Shown here piece after piece: positions 17,727-29,482 of a stretch of 64,000 bases of DNA. Both the position numbers and the translations under genes were made by a program. The notes beneath the pieces were generated by a model. That model saw nothing but the letters and a program-made list of their open reading frames with translations. It searched no databases and was not told the DNA's origin. Position 1 is the stretch's first letter; each line of letters starts with the position of its first letter. Source of the stretch: Muribaculaceae bacterium Isolate-013 (NCI) (GTDB lineage Bacteria; Bacteroidota; Bacteroidia; Bacteroidales; Muribaculaceae); assembly GCA_004102785.1 (NCBI GenBank), contig SCEJ01000002.1, forward strand, positions 62,001 through 126,000, given 5' to 3'.

Positions 17727-18536
17727 TTATTCCGCGGGGGCATCGCCGGCCGGCTTCTCGTCGGCATCCCCGGTGAGTTTCAGGGCTGCCGCGAGCTTGC
17801 CGTCAACAGAGCCCTCCCCTACCTTGACGGCAGCGGCACCGTCATTGTCAGCCTTGGTTTCAGAAACTTTGGAGGCGGCCTCTTTCTCAGCCTTGGCGAC
17901 TGCCTTGGCTGCCTTGCGCTCTTTGTGGCGGTAGCCGCCGACAAGACAGGCGATGATTACACCCACAACTCCGAAAAGGAGCATACACACGCCCGTGACA
18001 AGCATCATCCAGAACTCATTGCGCTCGAAGCCCGGGCCGTAAAGGTGGAAATATGGCACACACACCAGCACCACACCGGCGGCAACTGTGACAACCGGCC
18101 CTATAATCAGCCATCCCGGAAAAGCGACCTCGCGCTTGCCCGACGACAGTTGCCACAACTGATACACTCCGCCGACAATCAGCAGCCCCGCGAACAGCCA
18201 CACTATCACCGGCTGGAAAATATCGGGCAGAAGCCATATGCACACTCCCAGACCGATGCCGGCGAAGCCGCACACAAGGCTTATGGCGCGCGAAAACGAC
18301 GACCGGCCTGCCTTTGGCGCCCGTGCATCATTCGCTTTCCCGTCCTTGCCCTCCTTCGAAGCGGCGCCACGGCCGGAGAAAAAGGCACCGAGCACCGACA
18401 GCAGTCCGGGCAAAAAGAATGCTATCCCGCAGAATATCAGCACAGCGCGGTTAATCGTAGGATTGTCGTAAACCAGCACCAGGACTCCCAGCACAAAAAT
18501 CAGAAGGGCAATCGCCCCGTTAGCTTTATAATTCAT
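17727..18536 (-). CDS. DUF308 (HdeD-like) multi-pass membrane protein
   Basis: 269 residues. The N-terminal ~200 residues hold six hydrophobic segments: residues ~8-25, 33-53, 80-98, 105-125, 143-163 and 175-200. They are arranged as short pairs separated by Gly-rich turns, the pattern of DUF308/HdeD membrane proteins. Between segments 2 and 3 is a basic/small-residue loop ('SKEGKDGKANDARAPKAG'). The C-terminal 65 residues are a charged Ala/Lys/Glu/Asp-rich cytoplasmic-type tail. HdeD is linked to acid resistance in E. coli, but that role should not be transferred here. The gene is monocistronic with a consensus promoter 86 bases upstream. Confidence 0.6.
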   Translation of the reverse strand: MNYKANGAIALLIFVLGVLVLVYDNPTINRAVLIFCGIAFFLPGLLSVLGAFFSGRGAASKEGKDGKANDARAPKAGRSSFSRAISLVCGFAGIGLGVCIWLLPDIFQPVIVWLFAGLLIVGGVYQLWQLSSGKREVAFPGWLIIGPVVTVAAGVVLVCVPYFHLYGPGFERNEFWMMLVTGVCMLLFGVVGVIIACLVGGYRHKERKAAKAVAKAEKEAASKVSETKADNDGAAAVKVGEGSVDGKLAAALKLTGDADEKPAGDAPAE

Positions 18537-18621
18537 AGTAGAAACGTTTGTTGGTTACAGAATAAGAACGCACTCAGGCATCCTGCCTGCGGCAGTAGCC
18601 ATCGCCTCTGATATATAAACA

Positions 18622-18654
18622 CAAAAGTAACCAATATTTCACATCCACCCCAAA
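18622..18654 (-). promoter_or_regulatory. Consensus promoter of DUF308 gene
   Basis: On the minus strand TTTG (18651-18654) is followed after 21 bases by TACTTTTG (18622-18629), matching the Bacteroidetes -33/-7 consensus. Confidence 0.65.
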
Positions 18655-18823
18655 AATAATTCCATTATTCCGACAGGAGCCGGGGGCAATCGAGGAGGAA
18701 GAGCATGGCATGGCGATTCTTGTAAACTTAATGATTGTGATATATTTAGAACGATTTGTGCTTTCAACAGCAAAAAATCCTCTCACCTCTTACCTATAAC
18801 CTTTCTGTTATTATCTCTCGTTA

Positions 18824-19178
18824 TTATCTCTCGCAGATTAAACGGATTTACGGATTTTTTTACACTGATGACACTTGACTTCGGATGGCCGCAAGCGGCC
18901 TGCTGATGAAACGGATGAAAATTACCTTTTGCATGATTCTCCTGACAGCACCTCTCTACTCTTGCATCTCACTTTCTGTAAGAATCTCTCGTTCTGTAAG
19001 AATCTCTCGTTCTGTAAGAATCTCTCGTTCTGTAAGAATCTCTCGCAGATTAAACGGATTTACGGATTTTACGCGTGGTGATTTTCATCCGTTTCATCTG
19101 CAGGCCGCTTGCGGCCATCCGAAGTCAAGGACCATCAGTGTAAAAAATCCGTTGATCCGTTTAATCTGCGAGAGATTA
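18824..19178. repeat. Large imperfect palindrome (~102-base arms)
   Basis: The left arm (18824-18926) is nearly identical to the reverse complement of the right arm (19077-19178); by eye about 93% of positions match. The arms include the inner palindrome GGCCGCAAGCGGCC / GGCCGCTTGCGGCC and the stretch AGATTAAACGGAT. The ~150-base centre holds an 18-bp tandem repeat and a third copy of the 'CTCTCGCAGATTAAACGGAT' stretch (19041-19060). Two short ORFs overlie it, but they only translate the repeats, so the whole 18630-19263 region is taken as non-coding. Confidence 0.85.
18975..19046. repeat. Tandem repeat, four 18-bp units
   Basis: Four head-to-tail copies of TCTGTAAGAATCTCTCGT, the last with a final C, lie in the centre of the large palindrome. 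The unit end 'ATCTCTCG' is shared with the palindrome arms, which suggests repeated slippage on the same motif. There are no spacers, so this is not a CRISPR array. Confidence 0.9.
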
Positions 19179-19263
19179 TCTGCGAGAGATTCTTCCAGAA
19201 AGTGAAAGGCGAGAGACTATAAACGGGGTACACCTCCGATTTCTGTATTCCGGTGGTTTTTGC

Positions 19264-19271
19264 TACCTTTG
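19264..19271 (+). promoter_or_regulatory. mtnN promoter -7 box, implying a leaderless transcript
   Basis: TACCTTTG matches TAnnTTTG and is separated from the ATG of mtnN by only 4 bases. With the usual spacing the transcript would begin at or next to the start codon. Confidence 0.55.
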
Positions 19272-19275
19272 CGGC

Positions 19276-19950
19276 ATGAAAACAGGTATAATTGTGGCCA
19301 TGCAGGCCGAACTCGACCATCTGCTGCATTCGATGCAGGACCGCCGCGAAATCAGTATCGACGGAGTGACACTCCACACCGGCACCGTGGGCGCGCACTC
19401 CGTGGCTGCCATGCAGTGCGGCATCGGCAAGGTGAACGCTGCCATCGGCGCCCTCACACTGATAAAGGCATTCAACCCCGACATGATAATCAACACCGGC
19501 ATCGCCGGAGGCACCGGCTCCGGTGCAGGCATACTCGACGTAGTTGTGGCCGACGAAGTGGCCTACCATGACGTGTGGTGCGGACCCGGCAACGTGCGCG
19601 GCCAGGTGCAGGGATTCCCCGCCCGGTTCTCCTGCGCCGCCGGCAATGCAATGCTCCCGGCCCTGGCCTCCATCCCCTCGCTGCGCCGCGGCCTTGTGGC
19701 CTCCGGCGACATGTTTGTCGACACCCCCGAAGAACTCGCCCGCATCCTCTCGCTCCACCCCGATGCCATTGCCGTCGACATGGAATCGGGCGCCATTGCC
19801 CAGGTATGCCACCGCCAGGGGGTGCCGTTCGCCATGATAAGGGTGGTCAGCGACTACCCCGGCGCCGACAACCACATCGACCAGTACCTCAACTTCTGGA
19901 ACGATGCCCCTGCCGCCACTTTCGACGTACTGAAGAAATGCCTCTCCTGA
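19276..19950 (+). CDS. mtnN: 5'-methylthioadenosine/S-adenosylhomocysteine nucleosidase
   Basis: 224 residues. The enzyme (Pfs/MtnN) hydrolyses S-adenosylhomocysteine to adenine and S-ribosylhomocysteine, and 5'-methylthioadenosine likewise, in the activated methyl cycle. Family motifs: 'MIINTGIAGG' near residue 73, 'VVVADEVAYHDV' near 95, 'AVDMESGAIAQVC' near 174 with the substrate-binding Glu, and 'IRVVSDYPG' near 195 with the catalytic Asp. It begins at a near-leaderless promoter and is followed after 2 bases by luxS, the enzyme that uses its product. Confidence 0.94.
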   Translation: MKTGIIVAMQAELDHLLHSMQDRREISIDGVTLHTGTVGAHSVAAMQCGIGKVNAAIGALTLIKAFNPDMIINTGIAGGTGSGAGILDVVVADEVAYHDVWCGPGNVRGQVQGFPARFSCAAGNAMLPALASIPSLRRGLVASGDMFVDTPEELARILSLHPDAIAVDMESGAIAQVCHRQGVPFAMIRVVSDYPGADNHIDQYLNFWNDAPAATFDVLKKCLS

Positions 19951-19952
19951 AG

Positions 19953-20441
19953 ATGAAAAAGATACCCTCGTTCACCATCGACCATAACCGCCTGGAGCGC
20001 GGAGTCTATGTGTCGCGCCGCGACTTTACCCCCTCGGGCGACTGCCTCACCACCTTCGATGTGCGCATGACCCTCCCCAACCGCCAAAAGGCCATCACAC
20101 CGCAGGCCCTGCACGCCATGGAGCACCTCGCCGCCACCTTCCTGCGCAACCACCCGGTGTGGGCGCCCAAGGTGGTCTACTGGGGGCCCATGGGCTGCTG
20201 TACCGGCAACTACCTCATACTCCAGGGCGAACTCGTAAGCAACGACATCATCGGGTTGCTGCGCGAGACCTTCGCATTCATCGCCACATATCCCGGCACT
20301 GAAGCCGACATACCCGGAGCCACCCCGCGCGACTGCGGCAACTACACGTTCATGGACCTCGACGCCGCGCGCCACGCCGCACGCATCTACCTCGAGGAGG
20401 TGCTCCCGGACCCCGCCACCGTTTACCCCGCCGAGGAATGA
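19953..20441 (+). CDS. luxS: S-ribosylhomocysteine lyase LuxS
   Basis: 162 residues from the ATG at 19953; an ATG at 19938 inside mtnN would add five residues. LuxS cleaves S-ribosylhomocysteine to homocysteine and the AI-2 precursor DPD. Metal ligands are His54 and His58 of the HxxEH motif ('ALHAMEHLA') with Cys128 ('PRDCGNYTF'). The catalytic Cys is in 'MGCCTGNYL' (Cys82 by comparison with GCxTG in other LuxS). Glu57 is the general base. Adjacency to mtnN makes a complete SAH recycling and AI-2 module. The stop overlaps the start of the next gene. Confidence 0.96.
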   Translation: MKKIPSFTIDHNRLERGVYVSRRDFTPSGDCLTTFDVRMTLPNRQKAITPQALHAMEHLAATFLRNHPVWAPKVVYWGPMGCCTGNYLILQGELVSNDIIGLLRETFAFIATYPGTEADIPGATPRDCGNYTFMDLDAARHAARIYLEEVLPDPATVYPAEE

Positions 20442-21106
20442 AGGACCTCAAAGCCATAAAGGGGAAATACTTCATCCACCGCCTCATACAAGAGGGGGAG
20501 CACGAGCACCAGGATTTCAAATTCCAGATTTCCGACGCCCGCAAGATAGCCCGCTCCATCTCCGCCTTCGCCAACAACGACGGCGGCCGCCTCCTCATCG
20601 GCGTAAAGGATAACGGCGCCATCGCCGGCGTGCGCTCCGAGGAGGACCTTTATATGATTGAGGCTGCCGCCGAGACCTTCTGCCGTCCGGCGCAGAAAGT
20701 GGAGTTCACCGCCTATCGGTGCGACGAGGGGGCGGTGGTGTATGTGGCCGCCATACCGCGCGCCACACTGCGTCCGGTATTCGTGCGTGAGGAGCGCAAC
20801 ACTCTGAAAGCATATTACCGCGTGGCCGACGAAAATATCGCCGCGCCGCCGCTGATGGTGCGCGCATGGCAGCGCGCCGCCTCCGGCACCCCGGCACTGC
20901 TGCGGTTCAGCAAGGCAGAGCAGGCACTGCTCCACCTGCTGCGCGCAGCAGGCAGCGTAGACCCCGCCACATTCCACATCACAGCCCATATATCACGCAA
21001 CGAGGCCGAGGACGCCATTACGCGCCTGGCCTCGATGGGACTCGTTGAGTTCACATATTCACACCCGGGCTTCCTCCTTATCCCCGGCGCCGACGAGGCG
21101 CCATAA
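20438..21106 (+). CDS. AlbA_2/Schlafen-type putative nucleic-acid-binding protein
   Basis: 222 residues, starting at an ATGA overlap with luxS. The N-terminal ~120 residues match the AlbA_2 (Schlafen AAA_4/'divergent AAA') domain: 'HEHQDFKFQISDARKIARSISAFANNDGGRLLIGVKDNG' with the characteristic E/D-F-K and N-x-x-G-G-x-L-x-x-G motifs. The C-terminal ~80 residues look like a winged helix ('FSKAEQALLHLLRAAGSVDPATFHITAHISRNEAEDAITRLASMGLVEFTY'). This architecture is typical of predicted transcription regulators. Translational coupling to luxS suggests co-expression with the methyl cycle genes; whether it regulates them is inference. Confidence 0.7.
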   Translation: MKDLKAIKGKYFIHRLIQEGEHEHQDFKFQISDARKIARSISAFANNDGGRLLIGVKDNGAIAGVRSEEDLYMIEAAAETFCRPAQKVEFTAYRCDEGAVVYVAAIPRATLRPVFVREERNTLKAYYRVADENIAAPPLMVRAWQRAASGTPALLRFSKAEQALLHLLRAAGSVDPATFHITAHISRNEAEDAITRLASMGLVEFTYSHPGFLLIPGADEAP

Positions 21107-21110
21107 AGCC

Positions 21111-21140
21111 CTGTAAATACGTCGTCACGACAGTTTACAG
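21111..21140. terminator. Hairpin between convergent AlbA_2 gene and porin-like gene
   Basis: A 13-bp stem with one two-base internal mismatch (CTGTAAA at 21111 with TTTACAG at 21134) overlaps the stop codon of the minus-strand barrel gene. It is placed to act on both strands. Confidence 0.55.
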
Positions 21141-21815
21141 ATAATATGTGAATGATACCGACACGCGGTTCTCTCTGAACGACATCGGCGTGCGCAGCAG
21201 GTCGGTCATACCAATGGCGGCATCAACACCCACCATCATATTGTCGATGGGGAACCCTACCCCCGCCTTCCAGGCGCAGTCGATGCGGCTCTGACCGTTG
21301 CGGCCGAAAATATTGTTGTCGAAATCATCGCCGACAATCTGTTTCTGGTCATCGTTGAGCTTCACTTTGCCCGAGAAGGCATAACTCAGTTCCGGACCTG
21401 TATATACGGTCATGTTAAGACGGCCGGCGATTACGAAATCATAACCGGCCACAACCGGCACCCTGACACCGAGCTTGCAGATGCCCGGATCGTGGATTTC
21501 GCTGTCGTCAGCGCCCATAACCGTGAGGCCATCGTAGGAATAAGTGTCGTAGAAAAACGACACACCCGGCTCCAGGTAAAACGGACTGCGCCCCAGAGGG
21601 ATGTTGCACACCGCTCCCAGCGTGGCGCCGAAACCGTTGCGGTACATCTTCACGCTCCCGGCGTCGCCATGCCAGCGGCCGGGTATATTCAGGTCAAGCG
21701 CTCCGCGCACACCCCATATCGGTCCGTTTGCGTTTTCAGCGCCGTTTCCGGCCGCCACCGTGCCTGCCGGAGCAAGCAGCGCAACCGCGGCTGCAATCCA
21801 TTTCATCATCTTCAT
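21135..21815 (-). CDS. Outer-membrane beta-barrel protein (PorT/OMP_b-brl_2 type)
   Basis: 226 residues from the ATG at 21815 (MKMMKWIAAAVALLAPAGTVAA); a TTG two codons earlier is less likely. The signal peptide is followed by alternating hydrophobic strands: 'IWGVRGALDLNI', 'GFGATLGAVCNIPL', 'FYLEPGVSFFYDTYSY', 'KLGVRVPVVAGYDF', 'LNMTVYTGPELSYAF' and 'AWKAGVGFPIDNMMVGVDAAIGMTDL'. It ends with an aromatic last strand ('VSVSFTYYL'), typical of an eight-stranded barrel inserted by BAM. The residue pattern matches the OMP_b-brl_2 family of Bacteroidetes, a group with no single known function. Its -7 box is 8 bases from the ATG. Confidence 0.75.
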   Translation of the reverse strand: MKMMKWIAAAVALLAPAGTVAAGNGAENANGPIWGVRGALDLNIPGRWHGDAGSVKMYRNGFGATLGAVCNIPLGRSPFYLEPGVSFFYDTYSYDGLTVMGADDSEIHDPGICKLGVRVPVVAGYDFVIAGRLNMTVYTGPELSYAFSGKVKLNDDQKQIVGDDFDNNIFGRNGQSRIDCAWKAGVGFPIDNMMVGVDAAIGMTDLLRTPMSFRENRVSVSFTYYL

Positions 21816-21823
21816 AATCAAAC

Positions 21824-21831
21824 CAAAATTA
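21824..21831 (-). promoter_or_regulatory. -7 box of the porin-like gene
   Basis: TAATTTTG on the minus strand matches TAnnTTTG and ends 8 bases before the ATG at 21815. Confidence 0.45.
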
Positions 21832-21920
21832 TATGCTGGACTTTTATAAAAAACGCTCCCTCACGTTAAATATTGCTTACACCGGCTACTTTAACATACA
21901 ATATAGCCGGAGACTGCCGG

Positions 21921-21958
21921 AAAAACAGAGAGGAAGCGACCTCGCGGACGCTACCTCT
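21921..21958 (-). terminator. Terminator at the end of the PUL transcript
   Basis: The stem AGAGG-A-AGCG (21929-21938) pairs with CGCT-A-CCTCT (21949-21958) and is followed on the minus strand by CTGTTTTT. It lies 70 bases beyond the last gene of the carbohydrate locus. Confidence 0.7.
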
Positions 21959-22028
21959 CCGGCAATTCTATCTTCTTACTTTACCTGAATTGAAATATGT
22001 ATGATTTAGAGTTTTGCGGGCAGCCATG

Positions 22029-22901
22029 TCAGCGCACTACAACCTTGCTGACAACATCGCCACGGCGGCAGATATAGAGGCCGGCCGAGGGGGTCACCAC
22101 CTTCACGCCGCCGAGTGTGAAATATTCGGCGGGAGCGTCGGTGTCGGCATCAACGGCTGTGATGGCCGACAGGCCGGCAGGGGCGATGGTGAGGTCGTCG
22201 GTGAGAGTGTTGGCAGTCACATCGTAGGCGGCAGTTTCAGCGATGCTCCACTGGAGGTCGCCGTCCTGGTTGAGAGCCATCTTGCCGTCGTTGTCGGCCG
22301 AGCGGAAATAGAAATATTTCTGGTCGAACGAGCCACCACCTTTTATCACAGTGGCAATCTTGAATGAGCCTTCGGCAAGGTTGACGTTTGCCGCGGCGTA
22401 CTTGTAAGGAGCCTCGGCATCCTGGAACATGGGAGTACCCTCATCCACGCTCCAGCCGCCGGCGGTGGCGCTGCCCACCATAAAAAGGGAGCAGAGCTTG
22501 ATTTCAGTATCCTGGTAGGCCGACTTTACGATTGTGGCCTTCAGAGTCTCGGTGTCGACGGTGATGAGGTAGTTGGCATCCTCGGGCACACGGAGCTGGC
22601 CATAGCCGTTGTCGTCAGTGCCGGAAGCGAGCGCGATCTCACCGTCGGTGAGCGAGGCGTCGGGAGCGGCACCGTACTCGGTGTTGCCCCAGTCGGGCAC
22701 AGTCATGAATTTGAAATTCTGGTCGGCCTTGAGGTAGATAGTGCCGGTGTAGACTGCGGGAGTCTCAGCCGTGGAGAGGAGCGCGGTGGCTTCATCGGTG
22801 CTCCAGCCATAAGGGGTTGCGTCGCCGATGATGTAGAGGTTGGCAGCGGAAGCCGAAGCCGCCATGGCCAGAAGCGAGAGTGCTAGAGTAATTTTTTTCA
22901 T
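22029..22901 (-). CDS. SusE/SusF-like surface glycan-binding protein
   Basis: 290 residues with a signal peptide (MKKITLALSLLAMAASASA) but no lipobox Cys, unlike classical SusE/F lipoproteins. Two starch-binding-like modules are recognisable by 'LYIIGDATPYGWSTDEATAL' (residue ~22) and 'LFMVGSATAGGWSVDEGTPM' (~139), the same G-x-A-x-x-x-G-W-S/N motif found in the lipoprotein at 26510. The C-terminus ('EYFTLGGVKVV...GLYICRRGDVVSKVVVR') is a sorting-type tail, suggesting export to the surface by a route other than lipidation. It is the last gene of the locus, 50 bases after the GH97 gene, and probably helps hold the same glycan. Confidence 0.78.
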   Translation of the reverse strand: MKKITLALSLLAMAASASAANLYIIGDATPYGWSTDEATALLSTAETPAVYTGTIYLKADQNFKFMTVPDWGNTEYGAAPDASLTDGEIALASGTDDNGYGQLRVPEDANYLITVDTETLKATIVKSAYQDTEIKLCSLFMVGSATAGGWSVDEGTPMFQDAEAPYKYAAANVNLAEGSFKIATVIKGGGSFDQKYFYFRSADNDGKMALNQDGDLQWSIAETAAYDVTANTLTDDLTIAPAGLSAITAVDADTDAPAEYFTLGGVKVVTPSAGLYICRRGDVVSKVVVR

Positions 22902-22951
22902 TTTTATTGTGTTAAAATATTAGGTAAGTGCCTGTTCAAAAAATTTCCCAA

Positions 22952-26484
<3,533 letters not shown>

Positions 26485-26509
26485 TTCTGTAAATATTATT
26501 AGTTATGAC

Positions 26510-27694
26510 TCAAATGGCCTCTACATTGATTGTCCAGTGTTCGAGGTCGAAAGTGATGCGGTAGCGGCCGGCCTCGGTGACTTTCCACTGGTCGTCGGGG
26601 CTTGTGGTGAACACGAAGTCATCGGCAGCCACACCGCTTTTGTTGATTTCCACATCGGCCGACGACGGACGGATGAAGGGGCACGAGAAAGTGCCGTCAC
26701 GTTCCAGACAGGCCTTGAATGAGCCGGTGACCAGATTGCCTTCCCACACGAAGATATATCTGTTTGAGGAATCGGGGGTAAATTCGCTGGCATCGTCCAT
26801 GCTCCAGCCGTTGGGGGTGGCGTCGCCGATCATGAAGAGAGTCTGGGTCTCGATCGGATTCATCTCCACAGCAGGGGGAGCTGCAAGGTATTCGGCCTTG
26901 ATAGTCCAGTGCTCGAGGTCGAAAGTCAGGCGGTATTTGCCGGGGTCGGCCACAACCCACTTGTTGTCAGGATTGGCGGTGAACACAAAGTCGGGGGTCT
27001 CTACGCCGTCCTTTGTGATTCTGGTGCCGTTCTCTTCGGGGCGGATGAAGCTTACATCCCAGCTTCCGGAAGTGAGACATGCCTTGATTTCACCGGTTGT
27101 GAGGTCGCCCTCATAGGTGAAGATGTAGTCGGAGACACGGGTCAGCTCGGTGGGGCTGTCGACATTCCATCCGGCGGGAGTGGCGTCGCCCACCATATAG
27201 AGCTGTTCGGTGGCTATCGGTTCTACCACGGGCTTGTCGGCCGCGCCGAGGAAAGTGGTGGAGTAGGTCCAGTCACGCAGGTTGAAGCTCAGGCGGTATT
27301 TGCCAGCCTCTGAGATTACCCATTTGTTGTCGGGGTCACCGGCGTGCATGTCGAAAGCCTCGCCGGTAATATCTTCGGCCGAAATCGTGCGGCCGTTCTC
27401 CATGGGTCGTATGAAGCCGGCATCCCAGTTTCCGGTTGTGAGGCAGAGTTTGAGCTCTCCCTTGCTGAGAGAGCCTTCCCAGTCGAATACCAGCGGGTCG
27501 GCCTCCGACTGAGTCATAGGCGTGGGAGAGTCGATAGACCATCCCGTGGGGGTGGCGTCGCCCACCATGAAGAGAGTCGAGGTCTTCAGCGGGAGCTGTC
27601 CGTCAATAATCACGAGTTCCTTCTCGCTGTCGCATCCGGTGAGGGCCACAGCGGCCAGAGCCACTACTCCTGATAATATATTTTTGATTTTCAT
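26510..27694 (-). CDS. SusE-like lipoprotein with three carbohydrate-binding modules
   Basis: 394 residues. The lipobox is 'VALTGC|DSE'. After a short linker come three similar ~115-residue modules beginning 'LFMVGDATPTGWSIDSPTPM' (~42), 'LYMVGDATPAGWNVDSPTEL' (~166) and 'LFMIGDATPNGWSMDDASEF' (~288). Each continues with 'G...G.(L/F)K.CL..G.W...FIRP' and ends in 'KYRL(S/T)F(N/D)L..WT'. Tandem modules of this kind in SusE/SusF bind glucan with Trp residues at the cell surface. It directly follows susD and precedes the GH-D enzyme. The strong identity among the three modules points to recent internal duplication. Confidence 0.88.
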   Translation of the reverse strand: MKIKNILSGVVALAAVALTGCDSEKELVIIDGQLPLKTSTLFMVGDATPTGWSIDSPTPMTQSEADPLVFDWEGSLSKGELKLCLTTGNWDAGFIRPMENGRTISAEDITGEAFDMHAGDPDNKWVISEAGKYRLSFNLRDWTYSTTFLGAADKPVVEPIATEQLYMVGDATPAGWNVDSPTELTRVSDYIFTYEGDLTTGEIKACLTSGSWDVSFIRPEENGTRITKDGVETPDFVFTANPDNKWVVADPGKYRLTFDLEHWTIKAEYLAAPPAVEMNPIETQTLFMIGDATPNGWSMDDASEFTPDSSNRYIFVWEGNLVTGSFKACLERDGTFSCPFIRPSSADVEINKSGVAADDFVFTTSPDDQWKVTEAGRYRITFDLEHWTINVEAI

Positions 27695-27720
27695 GATTTT
27701 ATTCTGCGATAAGGTGAGGA

Positions 27721-29457
27721 TTAGCTGTTGTAGCCTGGATTCTGCTTCAGCGCCGGGTTAGCGTTGAGAATAGGGCGCATGATGGGGAAAATCTCATAGT
27801 GGCGGTCGGCATCGGGAGTTTTGTCCCACCAGGTCGAGGTGGAGAACTTTCCGAAACGGATAAGGTCGATGCGGCGGCGGCTCTCGGCGAAGAATTCACG
27901 GCCCCACTCGTCGAGCATCTCATCGATATCGAGATTGGCGTTCCCTTCGGGCGCATAGAGCACATCGTCGAGGCGGTCGGCCGGATAGTTGCGCCGGCGC
28001 ACGCTGTTGAGGAGTTTCGCGGCATCCGTTTTCGAGCCGGCGCGGAGCTTGCACTCTGCCAGCGAATATATTACCTCGGCCAGGCGGATTTCGGTGAAGT
28101 CGCTCTCCATCTGGTGGGCGTCGTCATCGGAGTAGAAGGGATACTTGGCGAAGTGCCATCCCGAGTTATGGTCGCCGGTGCGGAGGTTTGACTCCTTCTG
28201 TGTGGGCCACTTGCCGGGGTCCATCCCCTGGAAGGGGCCTACGGCGTCGCGGATATAGAGGTCGTAGGGGAGTTCCGGAGCACGCAAACGCTTTGTCGCG
28301 CCGTTCTCGTCGATATATTCGAGGTAGCCGAAGAGGAACATACCCTCGCGGGTGGAGTTGCCCAGGTTGCGGTAAAGCTTCATGCGCACGTCGCCGTCAT
28401 ACTTGCGGAATTTCTGCACCGGCATGCCGAGCTGATAGGTATAGAGATTGCCGTCAAGGTCATACGAGGGGGAGCAGGCATATTTGGTGTTATGGTCGCC
28501 ACCCTTTGACTTTGCATCGTTGAAATAGTAGCGTGCGCGTGCGGGCACTGTCCACCAGTAGGTGTCGCCCTGGTAGTTCCAGAACGAGTATCCCTGGTCG
28601 GAGGGGAAACCGAAAATCACCTCGTCGCAGTTGTCGTTGTTCCAGTCGAAAGGAGCGTCCCAGGTCGGGGCGAGCTCATAGTTGCCATAGACCCCGTCGA
28701 TGATATTCTGTGCATACTTGGCGCAGTCGCTGTAACGGTCCTGGCCGATGTAGACCTCGGCGTTGAGGTAAAGGCGCACCAGCAGCGCGGCGGCGGCAGC
28801 CTGGGTCCACTGCCCCTGGTACTGGGCCTGCGAGCCCAGGGCATCCTTCTTTGTGAGCAGGGAGAGGCAGTCTATGAGCTCCTTTTCAATGAAGTCGAAC
28901 ACTACTTTCGGCTCCACCTGCCCCTCGGTGTTGAGCGACACGTCGCGGAAGCTCACTGCCAGAGGCACGTTGCGGAAAGCGTCGAGCAGACGGATATAGA
29001 ACCATGCGCGGAGGGCGCGGCACTGGGCGGCGAGGTTGTCGAACTCAGCCTCCGATATGCCGAAGTCGGCGGGATTGAGGTCGGCCAGGTCCTCGATCAC
29101 ATAGTTGCACTGCATGATGCCCTGGAAACAGCCGTTCCACTCGGTCTGGGCATCGCCGCCGTCCTCCACATCCCACTGGTGGTAGTGGAGGCGGCGCCAT
29201 TTGCCGCCGTCGTCCCATCAGCCGTCGCGCGTGGGGGTGATAAGCTGGTCGGCGGTCAGCTCGTTGAGCACATGGCGGCTCTGGATGCTCCAGTAGGCAT
29301 GCTCGAAGGGGCGGAACACCGCGCGTATCACATCGTTTTTGGTATTATAGTAGTTGCCTGTGCCCACCTGGTCGTAAAGAGTCTCGTCGAGGTTGGTGCA
29401 CCCCGAGAGCGCGGCCACACCGAGGGCGGCGAAAGCTATATTGCGGAGAAATTTCAT
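27721..29457 (-). pseudogene. susD: SusD-like nutrient-binding lipoprotein, interrupted by in-frame TGA
   Basis: The gene starts at the ATG at 29457 with a lipoprotein signal ('ALGVAALSGC|TNLDETLYDQVGTG'), 25 bases after susC. After 79 codons, at 'LNELTADQLITPTRDG', a TGA (29218-29220) interrupts it. The same frame continues at once with 'WDDGGKWRRLHYHQW' and runs 498 more codons to 27721 with SusD features: TPR-like helices, 'LRAWFYIRLLDAFRNVPL', 'AAALLVRLYLNAEVYIG', 'IRLAEVIYSLAECKL' and 'FFAESRRRIDLIRFGKF'. Homologues usually read Arg or a similar residue here, so one base change (such as CGA to TGA) would explain it. A restart at GTG 29169 would lack the signal peptide. Sequencing error, a real nonsense mutation or readthrough cannot be told apart here. 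Confidence 0.85.
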
Positions 29458-29482
29458 TTCTTTATAATGTTTAGAGAGTGCT

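Noticed and set aside
18975-19046. A CRISPR array
   Set aside because: The repeat is contiguous with no spacers, is only 18 bp, and no cas genes are nearby.
18875-19205. Two short + strand ORFs with repeats FCKNLS or SVRISR
   Set aside because: They only translate the 18-bp tandem repeat inside the large palindrome; no promoter, domain or conservation supports them.
27721-29169. Treating the part of susD after the TGA as a separate gene starting at GTG 29169
   Set aside because: It would begin in mid-domain without a signal peptide, and the N-terminal SusD lipoprotein part lies directly upstream in the same frame.
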